Positions 1 through 5,904 of a DNA stretch of 8,909 nt are shown here, piece by piece. The stretch spans positions 1 through 8,909 of the forward strand of contig JAKABK010000017.1 in the NCBI GenBank assembly GCA_021796905.1, in the 5' to 3' direction. This stretch comes from Actinomycetes bacterium. Its GTDB lineage: Bacteria > Actinomycetota > Acidimicrobiia > Acidimicrobiales > Palsa-688. Numbering within the stretch: the stretch's first letter is position 1; every line of letters starts with the position of its first letter. The position numbers and the translations under genes were made by a program. The notes under the pieces were generated by a model. It made no database searches, was not told the origin of the DNA, and saw nothing but the letters and a program-made list of their open reading frames with translations.

Positions 1-51
1 GCTATGGATCACGAACAGACCTTTGCATCCTGACGCCTCCGAGGGCGGTTG

Positions 52-774
52 TCAAGGGTCGGGGAGCAGGCCGCGCAGCAGGGCCGCTGTGCCCTCCAGG
101 TGGTCGAGCATCGCCGCCCTGGCCCGCGGACCGTCCCCGGCGAGGACCGCGGCGACGACCGCGGCGTGCTGACGGTTGGCGTGCGCCAGGTTGGTCGCGA
201 GGAGCGGTATGGAGTCGAGCAGGCGGTTGACCCGGTCCCTCACCTCGGCCACCGCGTTGAGCAGCGAGGCGCTACCGGCCGCCTCGGCGAGCGCCAGGTG
301 GAGCCGGGAGTCGGCCTGGCGGTAGGAGCAAGGCTCCGCCGCCTCGCACTCTGCCAGCAGGCAGCGCAAGCGGTCCCGGTCCGCCCGGGTCAGGTCGGCA
401 ACCGCGGCGAGCTCGACCGCGCCGGGCTCGAGCACCTCCCGGAACGCGAGCGTGTCACGCACCGCCGGGCGCTCCCCGACCTCACCGGGCGGCCAGCCGG
501 CACGGGAGCCGGCGGTCACGAACGTGCCGCCGTGACGCCCCGGGCGGGAGACCACCCAGTCGGCTTGTTGGAGGGCCCGGACGGCCTGGCGGACCGTGAC
601 CCGGCTCACCCCCAGACGGACCGCCAGCTCCCGCTCGGGCGGGAGGCGCTGACCCTCTGCGACCACGCCGAGGGTGACCGCCTGGGCGAGGCGCTCGACG
701 GTCTCCTCGAAGGCGTTGCCCCGCCGCACCGGACGGAACACCGCGTCACCCCCGACCATCGCCTCGGCGCCCAT
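52..774 (-). CDS. GntR-family transcriptional regulator, FadR/FCD subfamily
   Basis: A 240-residue DNA-binding regulator with the two-domain FadR layout. Residues about 20-88 form the winged helix-turn-helix, with the family's LPPERELAVRLGVSRVTVRQA stretch (44-64) and the wing around R80-G83. Residues about 105-235 form the all-helical FCD ligand domain. The metal-binding pattern seen in many FCD proteins is intact: D155-x3-H159, then H203 and H225. FCD regulators usually sense small organic acids and repress nearby catabolic or transport genes; that is family knowledge, and no ligand can be named here. The first ATG (774) has a poor ribosome site; ATG 759 or a GTG a few codons later (at the DAVFRP stretch) are alternatives, and none affects the domain. 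It lies 40 bp downstream of the DUF47 gene on the same strand, so it may be co-transcribed with the phosphate genes or have its own promoter. Its target could equally lie left of the window. Family call sure; target unknown. Confidence 0.9.
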   Translation of the reverse strand: MGAEAMVGGDAVFRPVRRGNAFEETVERLAQAVTLGVVAEGQRLPPERELAVRLGVSRVTVRQAVRALQQADWVVSRPGRHGGTFVTAGSRAGWPPGEVGERPAVRDTLAFREVLEPGAVELAAVADLTRADRDRLRCLLAECEAAEPCSYRQADSRLHLALAEAAGSASLLNAVAEVRDRVNRLLDSIPLLATNLAHANRQHAAVVAAVLAGDGPRARAAMLDHLEGTAALLRGLLPDP

Positions 775-814
775 GGCGACCCGAGCCTAGGTCGGCCCCG
801 GCCTCCGACCCCGG

Positions 815-1510
815 TCAGCGGGAGGGGGTGGGACCGAGGCCGGCGCCACGTTTCACCAGGGCGTCGAAGAGGATGTCGACCGCTTCGTCCAAGCGGATCC
901 CGACCACGTCGAGGCGGCGGAGCAGCTCCCGGTGCTTCAAGACCTCGACGGTCACCTCGCCGCCGGCGAGGAGTGACGCCACCTCGCTCTCGTAGCGGCG
1001 GCGGACCTGGTGGGCCTGCTGCTTGGCGGCGAGCAGGTGCGGGGATGCGGCGTCGGGGTCGACCCGGATGGCGGCTACCGCCCCGCGCAGCTCCTCCAGG
1101 CCGGCCGAGGCCGACTCCAGCAGCGACGCCAGGTTCCTCGGGTGCTCGGGCCGGTAGAGCTGCCACTCCCTGAGGAAGTCCCGGGTGTTGTCCAAGACGT
1201 CGTCGATCGCCCGGGACAAGCGGAAGAGGTCCTCCCGATCGAGCGGCGGGGTCAGGCACTCGGCGAGCCCCGAGACCAGCCGCCTGCGCAGCGAGTCGCC
1301 CCGGTGCTCCACCGCTTCCATCCGCGCGGCGACCGGGGCGGCGACGCCGCCACCGGCGGCCCCGAGGGCCCGGGTCGCCAGGTCGACCCCCTCGATCACC
1401 ACGTCGAGGTGGTCGACGAGGTTGTCCACCAACGCCGACGCCGACGCATTGGTGAGGCTCCGACCGAGACGTCGGAGCCGTTCGACCCCTCCGGTCCTCG
1501 GGGAGCTCAT
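815..1510 (-). CDS. DUF47/PhoU-like protein, partner of the PiT phosphate transporter
   Basis: A 231-residue, mostly helical cytoplasmic protein of the DUF47 (PhoU-like) family. Such genes typically sit beside PiT permeases and are thought to modulate them, possibly through metal-binding acidic helices. Visible family marks are E65-x2-E68-H69-x2-D72 and the TPPLDREDLFRLSRAIDDVL segment (87-106), close to the family's TPIDREDI...LDD pattern. A second acidic repeat lies near the C terminus (RRLDVVGIRLDEAVDIL, 198-214). Length agrees with the family's usual 200-230 residues. The same frame stays open far upstream (to about 2590), but that stretch is antisense-like Arg/Gly-rich translation overlapping the permease, so the ATG at 1510 is chosen. 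This ATG overlaps the permease stop by 4 bp (ATGA) and has no strong Shine-Dalgarno site of its own, which implies translational coupling. Function as transporter regulator is inferred from family and context. Confidence 0.9.
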   Translation of the reverse strand: MSSPRTGGVERLRRLGRSLTNASASALVDNLVDHLDVVIEGVDLATRALGAAGGGVAAPVAARMEAVEHRGDSLRRRLVSGLAECLTPPLDREDLFRLSRAIDDVLDNTRDFLREWQLYRPEHPRNLASLLESASAGLEELRGAVAAIRVDPDAASPHLLAAKQQAHQVRRRYESEVASLLAGGEVTVEVLKHRELLRRLDVVGIRLDEAVDILFDALVKRGAGLGPTPSR

Positions 1511-2517
1511 CGGACCAGCCTGACCGCCAGGCCGAGGAGGACCCCCCCGCCGAGCGCGGCGGGCAGGGTGAGGCTCCACGCCGCGGCGAGGGAGACGACC
1601 TGGCGGAGACGGACCCGGTTGGGCGTGAGACGGGCGGTCGCCCCGATCAGCGATGCGGTCGATGCCTGGGTCGACGAGACCGGCAGGCCCACCGCCGCTC
1701 CCGCCAGCACCAGCGCCGATGACGCGACCAGGGCGGACAGCGCCCCGTCCGGGCGGGCCCGCACCAGCTGGTCGGTGACCCGCTTCGACAGCCGGCGCAC
1801 CGCGACCACGGCACCGGCGACGAAGCAGGCGGCCACGGCGAGCTGGCTGCCGAGCACCGCACGGACCGGGTCGAGGCTGGCGCCGGTCGCCACCGCCACG
1901 AAGGCCACCAGCTTCTCGGCGCCGTTGGCGCCGTAGGCGAAGGACTGGAGCACGAAACCCGACCTGCGCAGGGCCCGGGAGCGCCACGATCCGCGGGGAC
2001 CGAGGCCGAGGGTGGAGCGGACCCGGCTCGCCAGCACGTAAGCGAGGGCGGCGGCGACCAGCGGGCCGAAGACGCCGGCGACGACCACCACGCTCGTCGT
2101 CTCCCAGTGCAGGGGGAGGCCGGCACCGAGGCCGGCACCGAGGATCCCTCCGGTGAGAGCGAGGGTGACGCTGGTCGGCAGACCCCGGCGGGTGAGCACC
2201 GCCACCACCGTGAGGCCCGCTGTCACCGCGGCGAGGAACGCCAGGCGTCCCCCGCCGGCGTCGAAGGCGACCAGCCCGTGGGCGAGGGTCGTCGCCACCT
2301 CGGTCCCGACCAGGACCGGCACCACCCCGACGGAGACCGCGAGGACCCCGAGGGTGGCGAGGATCGACATGGACGCGGCGCGAGCCCCGGTGGCGCCGAG
2401 CGTCGCCCCGTCGTTGGCGCCGCTCACGAAGGCGAAGCCGAGCGCGGCGACGAGCAGTCCCACAGCCAATGCGGCCTCCGTCTCCCGGGTCGACCAGCGG
2501 GGCCCTGCGGCGAGCAC
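1507..2517 (-). CDS. PiT-family inorganic phosphate permease
   Basis: A 336-residue integral membrane protein of the PiT/PHO-4 family, which imports inorganic phosphate (often as a metal-phosphate complex) using a cation gradient. The inverted-repeat architecture is visible: GANDGA (33-38) followed by a TG-A-A-S stretch in the first half, and YGANGAEK (195-202) in the second. Each half has a loop of the PVSTTH type: PTSVTLALTG (114-123) and PVSSTQASTASLIG (279-292). About eight to ten hydrophobic helices are apparent. Length fits the short bacterial PiT type rather than the roughly 500-residue E. coli PitA. Oddity: the second GAND motif reads GANG (codon GGC at residue 199), so the usual aspartate is missing. 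The start is a GTG at 2517 with GGGAG about 11 nt upstream; a later start would cut into the first GAND helix. It is first in an operon with DUF47, behind a Pho-box promoter. Confidence 0.92.
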   Translation of the reverse strand: MLAAGPRWSTRETEAALAVGLLVAALGFAFVSGANDGATLGATGARAASMSILATLGVLAVSVGVVPVLVGTEVATTLAHGLVAFDAGGGRLAFLAAVTAGLTVVAVLTRRGLPTSVTLALTGGILGAGLGAGLPLHWETTSVVVVAGVFGPLVAAALAYVLASRVRSTLGLGPRGSWRSRALRRSGFVLQSFAYGANGAEKLVAFVAVATGASLDPVRAVLGSQLAVAACFVAGAVVAVRRLSKRVTDQLVRARPDGALSALVASSALVLAGAAVGLPVSSTQASTASLIGATARLTPNRVRLRQVVSLAAAWSLTLPAALGGGVLLGLAVRLVR

Positions 2518-2546
2518 CCGGCAGGAGCTCTCCCGAGCCCCGCTCG

Positions 2547-2598
2547 ATGATAGCCGCCCCGTGACCCCTGGATGAACACAGGGTGAACATCAGGTAAC
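2547..2598 (-). promoter_or_regulatory. Pho box (PhoP/RegX3-type) and promoter of the PiT-DUF47 operon
   Basis: Read on the minus strand, three tandem repeats run GTTACCTGAT (2598-2589), GTTCACCCTGT (2588-2578) and GTTCATCCAGG (2577-2567). The last two match the actinobacterial Pho-box unit (GTTCAYC at 11-bp pitch) at every conserved position; the first is degenerate and one base short. The innermost unit supplies a -35-like TTCATC (2576-2571), followed after 18 bp by a good -10, TATCAT (2552-2547). This predicts transcription starting near 2540, about 22 nt before the GTG. A Pho box over the -35 is the known geometry of PhoP-activated promoters in Streptomyces. That the phosphate permease lies directly downstream supports the call; actual binding is inferred. 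Confidence 0.75.
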
Positions 2599-2632
2599 AG
2601 ACAGGCGCCGGGGACCCACTGACAGCGAGGCC

Positions 2633-2665
2633 CGTAACCCTCCGTTCAGCTAGATTTCACCCTGG
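2633..2665 (+). promoter_or_regulatory. Possible second, weaker Pho-box array and promoter facing the ABC operon
   Basis: On the plus strand three 11-bp units follow each other: CGTAACCCTCC (2633-2643), GTTCAGCTAGA (2644-2654) and TTTCACCCTGG (2655-2665). Against the eight core positions of GTTCAYCC they match about five, six and seven respectively, so they are weaker than the minus-strand array. TAGATT (2651-2656) is a plausible -10 and would place the start near 2663, exactly at the first hairpin of the leader. No good -35 lies 16-19 bp upstream; CTGACA at 2619-2624 is 26 bp away. If these repeats bind PhoP they could activate or, by overlapping the -10, repress. Chance similarity cannot be excluded. 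Confidence 0.35.
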
Positions 2666-2780
2666 CGTCGGTCCGAGGTCTGCTCGGCGCCACCTTGGGA
2701 CCGTAAGGTCCCACGACGTCGACGAAAGACACCCAGGAGACGTCGGCACCGCCATCTCGCCATCGGCGAACCCGGCGGTG
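2663..2780 (+). promoter_or_regulatory. Candidate structured 5' leader RNA: four abutting hairpins ahead of the ABC operon
   Basis: Four hairpins follow each other almost without linker. H1 (2663-2692): TGGCG pairs with CGCCA, a five-base bulge TCGGT lies on the 5' side, and CCGAG/CTCGG closes a GTCTG loop. H2 (2696-2713): a perfect 7-bp stem TGGGACC/GGTCCCA with a GTAA loop, a GNRA tetraloop. H3 (2714-2745): perfect CGACGTC/GACGTCG with an 18-nt purine-rich loop. H4 (2747-2780): perfect CACCGCC/GGCGGTG enclosing TCGCC/GGCGA. The 3' arm of H4 (CGGTG, 2776-2780) could instead pair with CACCG at 2797-2801, a possible switch. I matched it to no known riboswitch class: the TPP and cobalamin cores are absent, and the ykkC resemblance (GGTCCGAG, a terminal AGGAGA) is only partial. 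GC-rich DNA makes stems easily, so regulation is a hypothesis. Confidence 0.4.
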
Positions 2781-2904
2781 ACATGATGCGGGGTAGCACC
2801 GGCCGCCAGGAGCGCTTGGACCGCTCCGGGAGGCTCCGGCTCCCCGATCTGCCAGCAGCACCGACCGCCGCCACGACGGCCACTTACCTTCCCAGGAGCG
2901 AGAG
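2781..2904 (+). other. Distal leader of the ABC operon, with two further inverted repeats and the ribosome site
   Basis: The rest of the untranslated region carries GGAGCG/CGCTCC (2809-2814 with 2822-2827) and GGGAG/CTCCC (2828-2832 with 2840-2844). Neither is followed by a T tract, so neither is a convincing terminator. The stretch 2845-2893 shows nothing recognisable. AGGAG at 2894-2898, six bases before the ATG, is a strong ribosome site that fixes the start of the binding protein. A short open frame (ATG 2783 to TGA 2935) crosses the gene start but looks like chance coding. Confidence 0.45.
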
Positions 2905-4104
2905 ATGCGAGAAGTCCCCACCTCATCGGAGCTGAGCCGCCGGCAGTTCCTCCGCCGGGCGGGCCTGACCGCCACCGGGGTGCTCGGAGCCGGTGCCCTC
3001 TCCGGGCTGCTCGAAGCCTGCGGCTCGAGCACCCCGGCCTCGTCGAGCAGCGGGGCAGCGTCGGGCTCGTCGTCCACCGCGTCGGCGGGGGCTCCGAGCA
3101 GCGGCCTCGCGTCGCTCGAGGCCAAGGCCAAAGCCGAGGGCAAGCTCAACGTGATCGCCCTCCCGCCCGACTGGTCCAACTACGGCACGATCATCTCGAC
3201 TTTCGAGAAGAAGTACGGGCTGAAGGTCAACTCGGCCGCCCCCGACGACAGCTCGGCCCAGGAGCTGGCCGCGATCAAGGCCCTGAAGGGCCAGAGCCGC
3301 GCCCCCGACGCGGTCGACGTCGCCCCGTCCCTCGCCGTCGTAGGGGTCCAGGAGAAGCTGTTCACCCCCTACAAGGTCTCCACCTGGGACACCATCCCGA
3401 CCAACATGAAGGACCCGGACGGCTACTGGACCGGGGACTACTACGGGGCGATCTCGTTCGGGGTGAACACCAAGGTGGTGAAGAACCCGCCGCAGGACTG
3501 GTCGGACCTCTCCAAGCCGGAGTACAAGGGGATGGTCTCGATCAACGGCGACCCGCGCAGTGCCGGCGACGCGTTCGCCGCGGTGTACGCAGCCGCGCTG
3601 GCCAACGGGGGGTCCCTCGACGACATCGAGCCGGGGATCGAGTTCTTCGTGAAGTTGAAGAAGGACGGCACCTGGACCTCGACCAACTGCCTCCCGGCCA
3701 ACATCCAGAAGGGCACCACCCCGATCGCGATCGAGTGGGACTACCTGAACATCGCCTACAACAAGCAGTTCGACGGTGCCCCGAAGATCGACACGGTCGT
3801 CCCCGAGACCGGGAAGTTCGGCAACTTCTACTGCCAGGCGATCAGCGCCTACGCCCCCGACCCCGAGGCCGCCCGGCTGTGGGAGGAGTTCTTGTACTCC
3901 GACCAGGGCCAGCTGCTCTACCTGGCCGGTTACGCCCACCCGGCCCGCTACCTCGACCTGGCCTCCAAGGGCCTGATCCCGGCGTCGCTGTCGGCGGCCC
4001 TGCCCCCCGCCAGCGCCTACAAGGGGATCGTGTTCCCCAACGACGCCCAGACCACCAAGGCGGCGAGCGTCCTGGCGGCCAAGTGGGGCCCGCTGATGGG
4101 CTGA
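2905..4104 (+). CDS. ABC transporter substrate-binding lipoprotein, Tat-exported
   Basis: A 399-residue extracytoplasmic solute-binding protein that would capture the substrate and deliver it to the two permeases encoded next. The N terminus has a twin-arginine signal (SRRQFL, 11-16), a hydrophobic stretch (19-36) and a lipobox ending at C39 (LEAC), so it should be exported folded and lipid-anchored. A Ser/Ala/Gly linker (40-68) leads into the domain, whose opening LEAKAKAEGKLNV (71-83) resembles COG1840-type proteins of the AfuA/FbpA and PhnS/AepX group. The permeases look more like the putative spermidine/putrescine class. Candidates are therefore polyamines, ferric iron, 2-aminoethylphosphonate or another phosphonate, and thiamine; sequence does not decide. 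A possible Pho box upstream would favour a phosphorus compound, but that is inference. The Tat route could reflect folding with a bound cofactor or metal. First gene of the operon; the permease starts 3 bp after its stop. Confidence 0.88.
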   Translation: MREVPTSSELSRRQFLRRAGLTATGVLGAGALSGLLEACGSSTPASSSSGAASGSSSTASAGAPSSGLASLEAKAKAEGKLNVIALPPDWSNYGTIISTFEKKYGLKVNSAAPDDSSAQELAAIKALKGQSRAPDAVDVAPSLAVVGVQEKLFTPYKVSTWDTIPTNMKDPDGYWTGDYYGAISFGVNTKVVKNPPQDWSDLSKPEYKGMVSINGDPRSAGDAFAAVYAAALANGGSLDDIEPGIEFFVKLKKDGTWTSTNCLPANIQKGTTPIAIEWDYLNIAYNKQFDGAPKIDTVVPETGKFGNFYCQAISAYAPDPEAARLWEEFLYSDQGQLLYLAGYAHPARYLDLASKGLIPASLSAALPPASAYKGIVFPNDAQTTKAASVLAAKWGPLMG

Positions 4105-4107
4105 TCG

Positions 4108-5034
4108 ATGGCGACCACCGACACCACCCCCACCGCCGCCCGAGCAGCCCGGGCCGTCGAGCTCCCGGCGTCGGGCGGCCGGGGGGCGCGCCGAGCGCGC
4201 CGAGGACTGCGCTGGCTCGGGGTGGCGCCGCTCACCGCCTACCTGCTCGTGTTCCTGCTGATCCCGGCGGGCGAGCTGGTCGTCGACGCCTTCCGGACCC
4301 CGTCGGGGAGCTTCACCCTCGGGAACGTCTCGACGATCTTCCAGTCCCAGTACCTCTCTGCGTTCGGAGCGAGCCTGGAGCTGTCCGCGCTCGCCGCGCT
4401 CTTCGGCGGGGTTCTCGGTCTGCTCGCCGCCACCGCCATCGTCCACCCGAGCGCACCACGCTTCGTGCGCTCCACGGTGACGACCTTCTCGGGCATGGCA
4501 GCCAACTTCGCCGGGGTGCCCCTGGCTTTCGCCTTCACCTCGACCCTCGGTGCCACAGGGGTGATCACCCTTGCCTTCAAGCACCTCGGGATCAGCCTGG
4601 CCGCGATCGACCCGACCTCGACCACGTTGGGTCTGGCCCTCGTCTACAACTACTTCGAGTTCCCGCTCATGATCCTGCTCCTGCTCCCCGCACTGGACGG
4701 AATGAAACGGGAGTGGCGCGAAGCCGCCCAGAACCTCGGGGCGAGCGGGTTCACCTACTGGCGGACCGTCGCCCTGCCGATCCTGCTCCCGTCGCTACTC
4801 GGCACCATGGTCCTGCTCTTCGGCGGGGCCTTCTCCGCCTACGCCACCGCCTACGCCCTGTCCGGCTCGACCGGCAACCTGGTGACCGAGCTGATCGGCA
4901 ACCTGACCAACGGCAACATCACCGTCGACCCGCAGCTCGCCTACGCTCTCGCGTTCGGGATGATGCTCGTGATCTCGGTGCTGATGATCATCTACTACCT
5001 GTTGCAGCGGAGGGCCAGCCGGTGGCTGCGCTGA
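4108..5034 (+). CDS. ABC transporter permease, first subunit (PotB-like)
   Basis: A 308-residue inner-membrane subunit of the importer. After a basic cytoplasmic N terminus (about 1-35, many Arg) come about six hydrophobic helices, at roughly 38-60, 84-112, 125-150, 172-195, 226-250 and 278-299. The EAA loop that docks onto the ATPase is clear at 205-224: E205-A206-A207, G211 and P224, in the context EAAQNLGASGFTYWRTVALP. The region 127-160 (FSGMAANFAGVPLAFAFTST onward) is typical of permeases annotated as putative spermidine/putrescine type. The ATG is 3 bp after the binding-protein stop and has only a weak ribosome site, so translation is probably coupled. The 3' end overlaps the second permease by 13 bp. 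Family call firm, substrate unknown. Confidence 0.9.
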   Translation: MATTDTTPTAARAARAVELPASGGRGARRARRGLRWLGVAPLTAYLLVFLLIPAGELVVDAFRTPSGSFTLGNVSTIFQSQYLSAFGASLELSALAALFGGVLGLLAATAIVHPSAPRFVRSTVTTFSGMAANFAGVPLAFAFTSTLGATGVITLAFKHLGISLAAIDPTSTTLGLALVYNYFEFPLMILLLLPALDGMKREWREAAQNLGASGFTYWRTVALPILLPSLLGTMVLLFGGAFSAYATAYALSGSTGNLVTELIGNLTNGNITVDPQLAYALAFGMMLVISVLMIIYYLLQRRASRWLR

Positions 5035-5867
5035 CCACGAGCCGGACCCCGGGCGTCACCGACAGGAGACGACCGGCAACACGCCGGCGGCTGCCGGTGT
5101 GGCACGCGTTCTGGATCCTCGCAGCTGCTGCGTACTTCATCGTGCCGATCGTCTCGCTGGTCCAGTTCAGCTTCGGCGGGCGGGTCGACGGCCACAGCGC
5201 CGGGTTCCACTGGTACGCCACGGTCTTCGACGACCCCAACTTCGGGTCCAGCTTCTGGTTGTCGGTGCAGATCGCGATCGAGACCGTCGTGTTGAGCATC
5301 GTGCTGCTCGTGCCCACCGCCTTCTGGATCCACCTCCGTCTGCCGCGGCTACGGCCGGTCATGGACTTCGTTTCGGTCCTGCCGTTCGTGGTCCCGCCGA
5401 TCGTGCTCATCGTCGGGCTGATCCCCTTCCTCCAGCCGTTCACCTTCATCTACTCCCGGCCGGAGGTCCTCGACTTCATCTACGTCGTGTTCGCCATGCC
5501 GTTCCTCTACCGGTCGCTCGACGCCGGGTTGCGGGCGATCAACCTCCAGACCCTCGCCGAGGCGTCCGCCAACTGCGGAGGTTCGACCTGGTCGACGCTC
5601 ATCCGGGTCGTGGTCCCCAACCTTCGCAGCGCGATCATCGGTGGGTCGTTCCTGACCGTGGCCATCGCGATGGGAGAGTTCACGATCTCGAGCCTGCTGT
5701 CGTTCAACACCTTCCCGGTGTACATCTTCAACATCGGCCAGTCGACGAGCAACGAGGCGGCCGCGCTCGCGGTGATCAGCCTGCTGCTCACCTGGGGGCT
5801 GATGATCGCCCTCTACCTGGTCGGCCGGGGCGGCCGGACCACGGCCCAGATCGCCGCCACCCGGTGA
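5022..5867 (+). CDS. ABC transporter permease, second subunit (PotC-like)
   Basis: The second membrane subunit, 281 residues when started at the GTG at 5022. That GTG has an excellent GGAGGG (5009-5014) seven bases upstream, inside the first permease, and overlaps that gene by 13 bp; the open frame extends far upstream but only as an out-of-frame shadow of the preceding genes. A basic N terminus (14-24) precedes about six membrane helices (roughly 27-50, 77-103, 112-138, 150-168, 203-230 and 245-267). The EAA loop is at 180-199 (E180-A181-S182, G186, P199), and AMGEFTIS (216-223) is a usual PotC-like element. It should pair with the first permease to form the heterodimeric channel. Confidence 0.9.
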   Translation: MAALTTSRTPGVTDRRRPATRRRLPVWHAFWILAAAAYFIVPIVSLVQFSFGGRVDGHSAGFHWYATVFDDPNFGSSFWLSVQIAIETVVLSIVLLVPTAFWIHLRLPRLRPVMDFVSVLPFVVPPIVLIVGLIPFLQPFTFIYSRPEVLDFIYVVFAMPFLYRSLDAGLRAINLQTLAEASANCGGSTWSTLIRVVVPNLRSAIIGGSFLTVAIAMGEFTISSLLSFNTFPVYIFNIGQSTSNEAAALAVISLLLTWGLMIALYLVGRGGRTTAQIAATR

Positions 5868-5904
5868 GGTCGACCGGTGCCTCGACGGATCGAGGAGGCC
5901 AGAC

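Noticed and set aside
1..51. Weak TGAC/GTCA inverted repeat (31-34 with 51-54) as a terminator for the GntR gene.
   Set aside because: The stem is interrupted, overlaps the stop codon and has no T tract; nothing else is visible in this edge stretch.
815..2590. A 591-codon minus-strand open frame covering both the DUF47 gene and the permease region.
   Set aside because: Only the last 231 codons show family features; the upstream part is Arg/Gly/Pro-rich, out of frame with the clear PiT gene, and would start inside the Pho box.
2567..2665. The GTTCA repeats as a CRISPR-like or iteron array.
   Set aside because: Units are 10-11 bp with no spacers, there are at most three per strand, and they sit at promoters of transport genes.
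2783..2935. A 50-residue leader open frame overlapping the start of the binding protein.
   Set aside because: Arg/Pro/Thr-rich translation with no recognisable peptide signature and no good ribosome site; typical chance frame in GC-rich DNA.
2923..4584. A 553-codon minus-strand open frame antisense to the binding protein and permease.
   Set aside because: Shadow of well-supported genes on the other strand; composition is the Gly/Arg/Val-rich pattern of antisense GC-rich DNA.
3735..5867. A 710-codon plus-strand open frame ending with the second permease, which could be read as a giant fusion.
   Set aside because: Before 5022 it is a shadow of the binding protein and first permease frames, with low-complexity Arg/Pro-rich translation; a strong ribosome site marks the true start at 5022.
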